Below are positions 8,682 to 17,820 of a DNA stretch of 64,000 bases, in pieces. This DNA comes from Methylomonas fluvii (lineage in GTDB: Bacteria > Pseudomonadota > Gammaproteobacteria > Methylococcales > Methylomonadaceae). Both the position numbers and the translations under genes were made by a program. How positions within the stretch are numbered: the stretch's first letter is position 1; the number at the start of each line of letters is the position of its first letter. The stretch is taken from positions 62,001 through 126,000 of the forward strand of contig NZ_JACXST010000003.1 in NCBI RefSeq assembly GCF_014850975.1, in the 5' to 3' direction. The notes beneath the pieces were generated by a model that saw only the letters and a list, made by a program, of their open reading frames with translations, was not told the origin of the DNA and did not search any database.

Positions 8682-9506
8682 TTAGTTGTCCTGGCGGCGA
8701 TGTGTCCATTTTTGGGTAATCAAACGCACGCTTAAATCCAATAAATATCCCAACAGACCGATAATTAATATCACCGCCATTAATTCCGAATACGCTAAAC
8801 GGTCACGAGTATCGAGTATGAAATAACCCAAGCCCTGACTGACTCCGAGCATTTCGGCCGGCACCAGTACGATCCAGACGATGCCGATTGCCAAACGAAT
8901 ACCGGTCATAATATGGGCGACGATGGCAGGCGCGATGATGCGCAAAATAGTTTCCCGGCGATTAGCGCACAGGCTGCGTGCCAGGGTCAGCCAGCGTGGA
9001 TCAATAGCATGCACACCGGCCGAAACGTTGAGCATAATCGGCCAGACTGCTGCGACGCTGAGCAGGAAATAAACCGGCACATCGCCGATACCGAATACCA
9101 TCACCGCCAAAGGCATCCAAGACAATGGCGAAATCATTCTTACAAACTGAAACAATGGCCCGGTTGCCCGTTCCACCGAACGCGATACGCCCACCAGCAC
9201 ACCCAGGGGAATGCCGACCAGCAATGCAAACAGCAGACTCAGCAACACTCGCTTTAGACTAACGAGGATATGCGGAAAGATCTCGGCACTTGCTATCAGT
9301 GTCCATAGCGCTTCTAAGCAGGCTGCCGGGGCGAATTTAGCCGCCACGCTGTCGGGATAGAGCAGCGGACTGGTCGTCGCCCACCAAATAAGCAATGCGA
9401 TTGACAGCCCGGCAAACGGTAGCAAACTCCGAGCGCTCAGGCGAATGGTATTCAGGGGCATTGTCGGCAATGCTTGCCGAGTTCCTGATTCAGGAATCGC
9501 GCTCAT
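8682..9506 (-). CDS. ABC transporter permease (SsuC/TauC/NrtB type)
   Basis: A 274-residue inner-membrane protein with about six hydrophobic segments. The conserved permease EAA-type loop is near residues 165-190 (ARSLCANRRETILRIIAPAI). This is typical of the binding-protein-dependent family that imports nitrate, taurine and alkanesulfonates. Its start overlaps the stop of the substrate-binding protein gene (9503-9506). It would pair with the ATPase encoded at 5962-6826, which is frameshifted, so the transporter may be non-functional unless another ATPase substitutes. Confidence 0.88.
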   Translation of the reverse strand: MSAIPESGTRQALPTMPLNTIRLSARSLLPFAGLSIALLIWWATTSPLLYPDSVAAKFAPAACLEALWTLIASAEIFPHILVSLKRVLLSLLFALLVGIPLGVLVGVSRSVERATGPLFQFVRMISPLSWMPLAVMVFGIGDVPVYFLLSVAAVWPIMLNVSAGVHAIDPRWLTLARSLCANRRETILRIIAPAIVAHIMTGIRLAIGIVWIVLVPAEMLGVSQGLGYFILDTRDRLAYSELMAVILIIGLLGYLLDLSVRLITQKWTHRRQDN

Positions 9507-10744
9507 GCCAGAATCTCTTCGCGGCTCAAATTATCGGGTAAACCAAACACCTTCGGCCCACCCAGTTTGTCGATGGCGACCTTGACGAAACGGTCATCTA
9601 CCAAATCACCGGCGACGAAATCCGCATCGAGTGTCGCCAGTAAGCCATTGTCACCCTCAACATGAGTCTGCTTCAGCAATTGCACCAATTGCTTGGTGTA
9701 TGACGGGAATGGATAGGGTTGAAAGTCGATCCGCGATTGTTGCCAATCGGCATGCTTCAGTGCACCTTGCGAGCCATAACTAGTGTCGTCGTAATGTGAC
9801 AAAGCCCGTTCCAGCACGACCTGAGAGTGCGGGGTGTAGTTGCTGCCGCTCTCCTTGGCCAGCAATTGCGCCGTGCCCTGGCGGTTATCGCGGATCCAGG
9901 CCTGGGCTTTGACGATGCCATTGACTACCGCCTGTGACCATTCCGGCCGCTGCTGTAAATCGGCTTCGCGCATAAACACCACGCAGCAAGCGTGCGACTT
10001 CCAGACATCGCCGGTAAAGCGCAGAATCTTGCCGATTTTCAGATTTTCCGCCGCCGCATTAAACGGTTCGGCAACGATATAGCCGGCGATGCTACCGTTG
10101 GCCAAGGCCGAAATCATGTCGGGCGGCGGCATGATCACCAGATTCACTTCGTTGGTGTTTAAGGCCGTGCCGGCCGGTTTCGAGACTGCGACCAGCCCTT
10201 GCTGCCTTAACAAATGTTGCAAAATCACGTTATGAATCGAGAACCAGAACGGGATTGCTACGGTCTTGCCCGCCAGATCGCTGATCTGGTTGATACTTGG
10301 CGCCACAGTCAACGCAGAGCCATTGACGTGATTCCACGCCACAATCTTGGCTGGAAACTTACTGCCATAGCGCATCAGCACAGCGGTCGGTGCCAACAGA
10401 TGAATTACGTCGATCTGGCCGGCGATAAAGGCTTCCACCAGTTGCGGCCACGCGCGAAACAGTTTGGGTTGTTCTACCTCAATGCCCTGTTCCTGATAAA
10501 AGCCTTTCGCATGAGCGACTAGCAACGGCGATGCATCGGTAATCGGCAAATAGCCGATACGTAAGGGGCGCTTAGGGTCTGCTTCAAGCGCTCTGGCAAA
10601 TCCGCCCGGCAGTGCCGAGGCAGCGGCTAGAATTGAGGTCAGTTTGATGAAGTCGCGACGGCTGATTCCGCCGCAGCAAGAGCAACCCGCCGCATGTAGT
10701 TCATCCAAACTTTGGTTTGTGTGATCTGGTTTGTTATGTGTCAT
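9503..10744 (-). CDS. Tat-exported ABC substrate-binding protein (NrtA/CmpA/SsuA type)
   Basis: A 413-residue periplasmic binding protein of the NMT1/NrtA fold. A twin-arginine signal (SRRDFIKL, R29-R30) is followed by a hydrophobic stretch and a likely cleavage after GGFARA (about residue 52). An unusual CSCCGG cysteine cluster sits before the twin arginines. The mature part starts LRIGYLPITDASPLLVAHAK, the classic ligand-fold N-terminus. It is the second gene of the operon, 11 bp after the porin gene. The ligand is probably a small anion or sulfur/nitrogen organic compound; the sequence does not tell which. Confidence 0.85.
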   Translation of the reverse strand: MTHNKPDHTNQSLDELHAAGCSCCGGISRRDFIKLTSILAAASALPGGFARALEADPKRPLRIGYLPITDASPLLVAHAKGFYQEQGIEVEQPKLFRAWPQLVEAFIAGQIDVIHLLAPTAVLMRYGSKFPAKIVAWNHVNGSALTVAPSINQISDLAGKTVAIPFWFSIHNVILQHLLRQQGLVAVSKPAGTALNTNEVNLVIMPPPDMISALANGSIAGYIVAEPFNAAAENLKIGKILRFTGDVWKSHACCVVFMREADLQQRPEWSQAVVNGIVKAQAWIRDNRQGTAQLLAKESGSNYTPHSQVVLERALSHYDDTSYGSQGALKHADWQQSRIDFQPYPFPSYTKQLVQLLKQTHVEGDNGLLATLDADFVAGDLVDDRFVKVAIDKLGGPKVFGLPDNLSREEILA

Positions 10745-10755
10745 GGTCGTCTCCG

Positions 10756-12282
10756 TTAAAAAGCGTAATTGAATTCCACGTAAGCAAAATCGGCGTCCTG
10801 CTTCTGCCTATAAAAGTTATCCACGTAACTGCCGCCGAACGCATGCGCGTAATAGGCATTCCAGGACAGTTCCTTATTGATGTTGTGGGTAAAGCTGATG
10901 TCGACCAGTTCGCCGATGGTGCTGTTGCCGTTGCTGGGGCGACCCAGAAAACCGAAGCTGTTATCTTGCGAACTGGCGCCGGCGCCAGCGTAGAATAGAT
11001 CGTTGCGTTCCGACAGGGTCAAGTGGTGAAAGTCAACCGCGACCTTGGTGTTATCGGTCGGACTGACGATTAACTGGGCGAAGGCGTCGTTCAGATTCAT
11101 CAGATTGAAGAACGGAAATTTCGCGTACAAGCGCACGGTTGGCAACACTTGAAAGAAAGTGCCGTGTTTGCCATCGTTCGCATTAGCATCGCCGGAGCTT
11201 TGGAAAAAACCGCCTCTCACCCAGGGCTTTAGCGGCAAACCTGCCCATTGATAACCTGCTTCGACATCGTAAGCCCAGGCTTGCTGAGTTTGATTGCTCC
11301 AGTCACCGAATTGGTAAGCGCCCCAGAACAATGCGTCCGCAGCGCCCGGACCAAGCTTTTGAACGGTCAATAAATTAGTGCCGACTGTGTGGATACGTAA
11401 ATCAGAATTGCTCAACAGGGGTCGCAAACCTGCGGCACGGTTGTCTATTGGTTTGATGTTGCGCTCGTCGCCATAATATAGGTAAAACAAGCGGCCTTCG
11501 GTGCCTGGCAGCAATGCGTCTTTCTTGCTGGTGACGGCGGTATAAAACAAATCGATATTACTGATCTCATTTTGTGCCTGCAGATTGAAGCCGCCCTGCG
11601 TCGGATGGGTGGCGCTGATGCTGATGTTGTATTGAGGCTGATCGTAAACCGTCGATACGCCGTCGAAGTTACGCGAGGCATGGGCAAAGTCGAAAGTACC
11701 AAGCAGGCGTTGGGAAACGCGAGTAGTTTTCAGACCATCGAATTTGGCATCGCCGGTTTGATATTCCAGGCCTTCCTTGATTTCGAAGCGCCCGGCTTTC
11801 AGCGATAATCCATTCAAGCCGAGCGGATCGAATTTGAAATTCAGGTACGCTTGTTTCAGATGCACATCGCTGGGCGAGGTGTTGTTGTGGTTCTCCGTGT
11901 AATAAAGTGCGCCTAAACCCAATGCGCCTCCCGGCGTGGCGAAAGAATTATTGGGCAAACCGTAAACGCCGCTGTATTCCCCTTGCACATAGCCGTCTAC
12001 GAAACGACTGGTCGCCAAAAGCCCGAGGCGTGCGCGTAAAGCCCAAAAATCGTAGTCGTTGTTATTGTTGCTGGCAGGTCCTGGCTTGAAAAAGTCATAG
12101 GCTTCATATCGGCCTCTGAACTCACCGGTGATACGCAAGTTATCATTGATTTGCCCCAACGGTTTGTCGGCGGCGATAGCGGCGGCATAAAAATCAATAT
12201 TGATAATGCTCAATATAAAAATTGGTAGTGTAATATTGCCCCGTATATATTTTAAGCGTATATCTAATTTAGTTATATCCAT
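10756..12282 (-). CDS. Outer-membrane porin, alginate-export family
   Basis: A 508-residue beta-barrel protein. A signal peptide ends near residue 38 (IAADKPLG follows). The mature part has alternating beta-strand pattern, NDYDFWALRARLGLLA near the start (the alginate-export domain opening) and a C-terminal aromatic residue (FNYAF), the usual Omp85 assembly signal. It probably lets the operon's substrate cross the outer membrane. It is the first gene of the six-gene uptake operon, followed by the binding-protein gene after 11 bp. The name reflects a fold family and does not imply alginate transport. Confidence 0.8.
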   Translation of the reverse strand: MDITKLDIRLKYIRGNITLPIFILSIINIDFYAAAIAADKPLGQINDNLRITGEFRGRYEAYDFFKPGPASNNNNDYDFWALRARLGLLATSRFVDGYVQGEYSGVYGLPNNSFATPGGALGLGALYYTENHNNTSPSDVHLKQAYLNFKFDPLGLNGLSLKAGRFEIKEGLEYQTGDAKFDGLKTTRVSQRLLGTFDFAHASRNFDGVSTVYDQPQYNISISATHPTQGGFNLQAQNEISNIDLFYTAVTSKKDALLPGTEGRLFYLYYGDERNIKPIDNRAAGLRPLLSNSDLRIHTVGTNLLTVQKLGPGAADALFWGAYQFGDWSNQTQQAWAYDVEAGYQWAGLPLKPWVRGGFFQSSGDANANDGKHGTFFQVLPTVRLYAKFPFFNLMNLNDAFAQLIVSPTDNTKVAVDFHHLTLSERNDLFYAGAGASSQDNSFGFLGRPSNGNSTIGELVDISFTHNINKELSWNAYYAHAFGGSYVDNFYRQKQDADFAYVEFNYAF

Positions 12283-12408
12283 ATCTCAATATCAAATAAT
12301 TAAAAAACAATATGAGTGAGATTTTATTGGATATAAATTTATTTAAAATGCGCAGGCGTCGCGACCTTCTGCTAAATCGTCTCCTTCGTATAAAAGGCTG
12401 TTAACAAG

Positions 12409-13347
12409 CTAATTGGTTTTTACTTTATTGAAATAATGTGAACTTTTCTGATAGGCACCAGGTTGCTGGCCTATTACTTTCTTAAAGGCTTTCGAAAATG
12501 CCGATTCTGATTGATAACCTACTTTTTCAGCGACTTGAGAAATCGTTCTACCTTGCCTCAACAATTGCGCGGCCATTTTCATCCGCACCATCACTAAAAA
12601 AATATTGGGTGTTTGTCCGGCCACCTGGCTGAAACGTTTGAAAAAAGTCGCGCGAGACATATGGCTGTAATCGGCCATTTTCTCGACCGGCCAGTCTTTC
12701 TCTGGCTCATTGATTACTGCTTCCACCAGTTTGGCAAATTCGGGGCTTTGCACCACAGCCCAGAGACCGGCAGAAATTTCCTGGGTTGTCGCCAATTGCC
12801 GAATCGCGTAAAAAAATAACACATCTGTCAGTCGAACAATCAACGGCGACGCGGTTTCGCCGGATTGCCTGGCTTCGGTCAGGATTAGATCGAAGATGGT
12901 TTTGGCGGCCAGCAGTTCGGTTTGGTCGCCACGAATAATTAAATAGTCGGGGAAAGAGCTAAGCAACATCGCGCTTAGTCCCGATTTGAAATGGAAAAAG
13001 CCGCAGGCCAGCGCCACCGCATCCGGTACGCTTTCGTCAATCGGTAACATGTCTCCGGATTTGACCCGGCACAGCGCCGGATCATCGGGAGATGCGCTTG
13101 GACTGAGATAGTGAGTAGTCTCGCGGATAAAAAACACCGCATCGCCTTTTTGCAAGGGTAAGGCTTCCACCGTGTCGGGCAAATGCAGCCAACATTGGCC
13201 GTTCAATACCAAGTGAAATCCTGATCGCATCACATCTGAGGGAGCGGCCCTCCATGTGCCGCAATACTGACCGACATGAAAAAGCGTTGTATCAAGCTCC
13301 AAACTAGCTAACAACCAATGAGCCAATTGATCTGTCACGGGATTCAT
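12409..13347 (-). CDS. AraC-family regulator with cupin sensor domain
   Basis: A 312-residue regulator. Residues about 5-195 form an AraC_binding_2/cupin_6-like sensor (HLVLNGQCWLHLP near 48-60, GDAVFFIRETTHYLSP near 73-88). Residues about 205-305 form two helix-turn-helix motifs (MADYSHMSRATFFKRFSQ, then ISQVAEKVGYQSESAFSKAF). The ATG at 13347 has a GGAGG site 8 bases upstream. The in-frame ATG at 13365 lacks one. It is upstream of and co-oriented with the uptake operon, with 126 bp between, so it is the likely activator of those genes. Confidence 0.85.
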   Translation of the reverse strand: MNPVTDQLAHWLLASLELDTTLFHVGQYCGTWRAAPSDVMRSGFHLVLNGQCWLHLPDTVEALPLQKGDAVFFIRETTHYLSPSASPDDPALCRVKSGDMLPIDESVPDAVALACGFFHFKSGLSAMLLSSFPDYLIIRGDQTELLAAKTIFDLILTEARQSGETASPLIVRLTDVLFFYAIRQLATTQEISAGLWAVVQSPEFAKLVEAVINEPEKDWPVEKMADYSHMSRATFFKRFSQVAGQTPNIFLVMVRMKMAAQLLRQGRTISQVAEKVGYQSESAFSKAFKKVIGQQPGAYQKSSHYFNKVKTN

Positions 13348-13663
13348 TGAGCAGGCCTCCATCACCGTTAAAAACGAACATCAAGGTGGTTCAGTATAAA
13401 GACCAGTCAAGTTGCCTAAAAATGATTGTTGAGCATACATATATCTATTTATCGCATAATCAGCAACGAGCATTGAAATCAAATGGCTATTTCCAAACCT
13501 TGGAATGCAAATAGCCAATCAAATCAGATTTCTAAATTACGGTATAGTTTAGATATGGTGGTTTGAATCTAATGTCAGATTTTGCAACAGCTACTTATTG
13601 AACTAATGACTGCTTTTGCATTCGTAACGGGCGCACATTTACCCCATGCATCTGACCAGTATT
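13348..13663. other. Intergenic region left of the IS1182/intron insertion
   Basis: About 316 bp with no convincing reading frame. It is AT-rich near 13430-13560 and should contain the promoter of the AraC gene. No repeat, terminator or RNA gene could be supported. Confidence 0.5.
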
Positions 13664-13671
13664 GGCCGATT

Positions 13672-15571
13672 GTCGCGGTAGAGATACCCATTACTGGATA
13701 CCCCCCGCACAGATCCCGGCGTGCGCAATTCACGCACCGGGCTCCCACCTCCGGTGTGTAACGGCAAAGCGTTTGTCAGGCCACGGATGAAGAATGCGCG
13801 GAGGAGGCAGCCAATAGGCCGCCAACCGTTTGATGCGCTCCCAGGAGAATTTGTCTTTCTGACTGCGTCGTCGCAATGCCCAGAGCCAGGCTCGAACAGC
13901 ATGATGCCGGAAAGCACTGAGTTTCTCGGCATTCGTCGGTACGGCGTGGTACGCAAAGTACCCCGTCAATATCTGACGCAGCTTTGCTCCTTGTTCCGGA
14001 ATCGCGTGGTGCCGGTTTCGGTGCAATTCTTCCTTGATTTTCCGCAGTGCGGCCTGCATCCGATCACGACGCGTTAGACGCTTGAGCGCAAATGCACCGC
14101 GCCGAGTCCGAGCACAGATGTGCGTGAAACCCAGGAAGTTGAACGTCTCCGGTTTGCCCAATCCGCGCTCGGCACGCCGCCTGGCCGCCTGTCGCCCGAA
14201 CTCGATCAGACGTGTCTTCTGTGGATGCACGGACAGCCCGAACTGCGCTACCCGCTCACGCATCTCGCTGATGAATCACTCGGCATCGGTCCTATGTTCG
14301 AAACCGATGACGGTATCGTCGGCGTAACGGACCACGATCAGGTTTCCCTGGGCTTGGCGGCGTCGCCACCGATGTACCCATAGGTCGAAAACGTAGTGTA
14401 GATAAATGTTCGCCAACAGCGGCGATATGATCGCCCCTTGAGGCGTGCCCATCACTGCCGGCGTCACGTTGCCGTCTTCCAGTACACCGGCTTTCAGCCA
14501 CTTGCGAATCAACCGCAGGATGCGCGGATCACCGATACGATGTGCCAGGAACTGCATCATCCAATCATGACTGATGCGATCGAAGAACTTCTCGATGTCA
14601 GCATCCAAGATATAGTTCACTGGCGTGCGCATGATCCCAAACGCGACGGCGTCTAGTGCATCATGCTGGCAGCGCCCCGGCCGAAACCCATAGGAGAATC
14701 CCAGAAAGTCAGCCTCGTACACGGCATTCAGCACCTCCACCACGCCGCGTTGGACGATCTTGTCTTCCAACGCGGCGATGCCTAATGGTCGTTGCGAACC
14801 ATCCGCTTTAGCAATGTACTGCCGCCTGGATGGCAACGCCCGATAAGCCCCTCGGCGCAAGCGATCGTACAGATCAACGAGCCTATTCTCCAGGTCCTCC
14901 TCATAGTCCCCCACACAACACCGTCTACGCCAGCCGCCGACTTCCGTTGTAACCAGAAGAAGGACTCCCGCAGTAGATCAATATCGAGGTAATGGAACAG
15001 CGTCGTGAATCGCTCTTGCTTCCTCAGCCTTGTACAGGGTCGAGTCGCTGGGACACGGAAACCCGGCCCAGCGTCCGGTCCGTGTGCAATCTTACCTTGT
15101 TCCCCTTGGCCCCCGGCCTTCGCTCCGCGGACTCCGCCACCGGTTTTCCGGTTTTGTTCGCCTGCTTCAATGCTACTATGCCGAGGTCCGACTTCTGCCG
15201 CCCGTTCATCATCGGCTTCGGCTCCTCGCCTTCCCGATGCGACCCGGTGACGTATCCACCACCCGGGTAGACAGCAGATCTCCCGGTTTCCGAACAACGA
15301 GCTTGCGTGCATGCCAGGGTCTCAGACCTCGCCGGGTCGGTAGCGCACTCGCGATAACGCACGCTACCGTATTGCCTTCCGACCAACACACGGCGTCGGC
15401 ACCCGGTTCTAACTTTATTTCGCGGCTCAATGGCTGGCCTGCACGTTCCCCAACCGACGCTTCGCCGACACCCTCGCGGATGCCTGCGCACGGCTCGGGG
15501 CCGATGTGAATCGCTAATCCTTCATCGTAGCGGACTTGCACCGCCTACTCCTTGCCGGCCTCCCGGCGCAC
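13672..15571 (-). mobile_element. Group II intron (retron-like mobile ribozyme), 1900 nt
   Basis: The 5' end reads GTGCGCC (15571 leftwards on the minus strand), matching the GUGYG group II consensus. The 3' end reads CTCTACCGCGAC and stops at AC (13672). Just before it lies a domain V-like hairpin with the AGC triad (GAGCCCGG ... CCGGGATC, about 13700-13745), then a domain VI-like hairpin. Both boundaries are supported independently, because excision exactly restores the terminal repeat of the host IS. Between them lies a reverse transcriptase gene with several lesions. The ribozyme core looks intact, so self-splicing could persist while mobility is lost unless supplied in trans. Confidence 0.8.
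13730..15209 (-). pseudogene. ltrA: Group II intron reverse transcriptase/maturase, broken in three places
   Basis: The gene should start at ATG 15209 (MNGRQKSDLGIVA, a common intron-RT N-terminus). A first frameshift near 15030 moves the frame to [19 protein letters not shown] second lies in a run of five C on the plus strand (14908-14912), where one missing base separates GVDGVVWG from [10 protein letters not shown]. An in-frame TGA at 14276-14278 then interrupts between HRTDAE and FISEMRERV. The RT domain keeps its catalytic YADD motif, the palm motif DADIEKFFD and [12 protein letters not shown]. The C-terminal maturase and group II-specific domain (ETFNFLGFTH) is present. Confidence 0.85.
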
Positions 15572-15694
15572 CTGTTGAAAAAGTCGGTATTTTTTCGAGT
15601 GTTTGACTGTGGTACTTTGAACGACTGAGGAATTTTGCTCGATGTGAACAGGCAAATTTTGAGTTTTGGAGGGTAAAGCCGGCCTGATTGGCCG

Positions 15695-17056
15695 TTATGC
15701 AGGTAATACTTGGGCTATTGGCTTAGTGATGGCCAACCTTTTCGCCATTCGTCTCAGATTTTGGGCGGTCGCTGCCAATAAGAACTCATCTTGTGCCCCG
15801 CTAAATCCCCTCAATCGCAACTTATCCAATAGTAAGATACGCTTGAGGTGCGCGAATAGCATTTCGACCTTCTTACGCTCCTTGCGGGACTGTTTGTAGG
15901 CATCGGTTGTAGTAATGGCCCGCGCTACTTCCCGAGCAGATTCATGCGGACCGCGGTCGATCTGCCGATGGTCCATATTCGGATAACATTGGGATTTCAG
16001 TGGGCATGCCTGGCAGTCGAGTATGCTAGCCCGGTAGCGGTAAGGATTCTTTTTTTTACTGCGCCAAGCGGTTTTCAGAAACCTACCCGCGGGACAGGTA
16101 TAGCGATTGTTTTCAGCATCGAAGGTAAAATCGGCACGACCGAAGGTGCCGTCGGTGCGTTCTGACTTTTCAAACATGGGGACATGCGGTTCAATGTCTT
16201 TTTCGTCGACCAGCCAACCGAGCATGGCGGCGGTGCCATAGTTGGTGTCACCCACCAGTCGGTCGGGCTTGAGGTCAAATTTTTCTTCAACCCGGTCGAT
16301 CATGGTCTGCGTCGCTTCCGCTTCGGCGGCTTTGTTAACCATGGAGGCTTCAACATCGAGGATGATGCCCGCTTCCAGATCGATTAAGTAATTGGTGGAG
16401 TACGCGAAGAAAGCCGGACCACCGGGTGCTGCTGTCCAACTTGCCGCAGGATCGGTCAGTGACAAGGTCCGCGCAGTTTCTTTGGGATCGTTGATGTCTT
16501 CTATCGCGGCTAAGTATTCGCGTACCGGTCGAGACGCTTGTTCGGGATCGCCCCAGTCCACGGTGTCATTCCCCTCAACCCGGCGTTGCCGTTGCGCATC
16601 GGCTTTAATGATGCTCGCATCGGTCGCGAAGCCTTCGCCTTTCACCAAACCCTCAGCCATGCAATGCTGCAAGACCGTTTCAAATAGCAACCGGAATGCC
16701 TGACTTTCCCGGAAACGGCCATGGCGATTTTTGGAAAAGGTCGAGTGATCCGGCACGGGATCGTCTAAATCCAGTCGGCAAAACCAGCGGTACGCCAGAT
16801 TTAGATGGACTTCTTCACACAGGCGGCGCTCGGAGCGAATCCCAAAGCAGTAGCCGAGAATCAACATGCGGACCATCAATTCCGGATCAATCGAGGGCCG
16901 GCCAATGGGGCTGTAAAACCCTGATAATTGCTGGCGGAAGTCGCCGAGATCGAGAAGGCAGTGAATGCCTCTCAACAGATGATCTTTCGGTACATGGTTT
17001 TCCAGACTGAAACAGAAAAACAGTTGTTCCTGTATCCCAGATTGTTGTCCCATCAT
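15695..17056 (-). CDS. IS1182-family transposase
   Basis: A 453-residue transposase with no frame disruption. The N-terminal domain (about 1-130) includes the typical GRPSIDPELMVRMLILGYCFG and HSTFSKNR segments. The DDE catalytic domain includes ATDASIIKADAQ (D near 145), the region around LVGDTNYGTA (D near 278) and the C-terminal glutamate region (KKVEMLFAHLKR). A cysteine-rich insert (CQACPLKSQC) is characteristic of this group. A second ATG three bases downstream (17053) is equally possible. It is the only gene of the IS, which encloses the group II intron at its left end. Confidence 0.92.
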   Translation of the reverse strand: MMGQQSGIQEQLFFCFSLENHVPKDHLLRGIHCLLDLGDFRQQLSGFYSPIGRPSIDPELMVRMLILGYCFGIRSERRLCEEVHLNLAYRWFCRLDLDDPVPDHSTFSKNRHGRFRESQAFRLLFETVLQHCMAEGLVKGEGFATDASIIKADAQRQRRVEGNDTVDWGDPEQASRPVREYLAAIEDINDPKETARTLSLTDPAASWTAAPGGPAFFAYSTNYLIDLEAGIILDVEASMVNKAAEAEATQTMIDRVEEKFDLKPDRLVGDTNYGTAAMLGWLVDEKDIEPHVPMFEKSERTDGTFGRADFTFDAENNRYTCPAGRFLKTAWRSKKKNPYRYRASILDCQACPLKSQCYPNMDHRQIDRGPHESAREVARAITTTDAYKQSRKERKKVEMLFAHLKRILLLDKLRLRGFSGAQDEFLLAATAQNLRRMAKRLAITKPIAQVLPA

Positions 17057-17185
17057 GGCGGTATCTCTCGATCTGATCGGAGTCGAGCCTTATTTTACTC
17101 CTCTCGAAACCAGTTATCTTAGGAGTTATTCAACACAATCGGCCGAATTAGTTCATTCAAATCAAATTACACTCAAAATTATTCT

Positions 17186-17818
17186 TCATACCCGTTTCTG
17201 CGTATTAGCTAATAACGTGTTCATCGCCCAGGCCACTATGAAGATGCCGATCGGCATGGATTGCGGCGGTACTGGAAATGGCAACGTCAGTCCCATCAGT
17301 AATAGGTATAACGCCCCCAGCATGACATAGAGGCTGTAACGATGAGCCATTGGACTGGGGTAGTCAAAATTGGTCTGGCTGACTTTGCGTCTAATCAAGC
17401 CATCAACGGCAAACGGGAGTATGACTACGGCCAAAAAGGGGAGCCATGCACAAGCCATGACGAAGCGCTTGATCATCTGATACACGGTATCCCACAGCAC
17501 ATCGAGTCTGCTTTGAATGAACGGAAACAAATCATTGCGACCAACATCTTCAAAGCCTTTGGACATTTGTCGTTCGCGCTCCGTTGGAATGAAGTAACGG
17601 TATACACTCTCCCTCATGCCGGTGCGGACAAACAATTGGTCGAACCAGTGCTGCGCCGTGTGCCGAATCTCCGCTTCCTTTTTTGCGTCGAAATAGGCAA
17701 TCAGCATTCGATCTTCGGTTGCCTGGATTTCCCGCGTCCAGCGATCCGAAACAAAGCTGGCCACCAGGATCACTTCCAACAGCCAGATCATCAGACTGAA
17801 TAGCAAATTGCGTTGCAT
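17186..17818 (-). CDS. ICE membrane protein, TIGR03747/DUF4400 family
   Basis: A 210-residue inner-membrane protein with an N-terminal hydrophobic segment (about 5-23) and at least three more near 115-135, 155-175 and 180-200. Its composition and length fit the DUF4400/TIGR03747 proteins encoded directly after TraD in integrative conjugative elements (the TraJ position in SXT-type elements). It starts 2 bp after the traD stop, so it belongs to the traI-traD operon. It ends only 42 bp from the IS1182 right repeat, and genes expected downstream in related elements are absent. The molecular role is unknown. Confidence 0.8.
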   Translation of the reverse strand: MQRNLLFSLMIWLLEVILVASFVSDRWTREIQATEDRMLIAYFDAKKEAEIRHTAQHWFDQLFVRTGMRESVYRYFIPTERERQMSKGFEDVGRNDLFPFIQSRLDVLWDTVYQMIKRFVMACAWLPFLAVVILPFAVDGLIRRKVSQTNFDYPSPMAHRYSLYVMLGALYLLLMGLTLPFPVPPQSMPIGIFIVAWAMNTLLANTQKRV

Positions 17819-17820
17819 GG

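Larger units (their letters stand above)
13664..17144 (-). mobile_element. IS1182-family insertion sequence, interrupted by a group II intron
   Basis: The right end carries an inverted repeat reading, from outside in, GGCCGATTGTGTTGAATAAC (complement of 17144 leftwards). At the left, GGCCGATT (13664-13671) is separated from CTGTTGAAAAAGTC (15572-15585) by the intron. Joining the two halves gives GGCCGATTCTGTTGAAAAAG, which aligns to the right repeat without gaps. Without the intron the element is 1581 bp and carries one transposase gene. No flanking direct repeat was obvious. It borders the relict conjugative element and may have removed the rest of its transfer genes. Confidence 0.75.

Noticed and set aside
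11025..12100. Several frames overlapping the porin gene
   Set aside because: They are shadows of a high-confidence beta-barrel gene.
15030..15509. Plus-strand frame of 159 codons over the intron
   Set aside because: It covers structured intron RNA and antisense maturase sequence; high Arg/Pro content is a by-product of GC-rich DNA.
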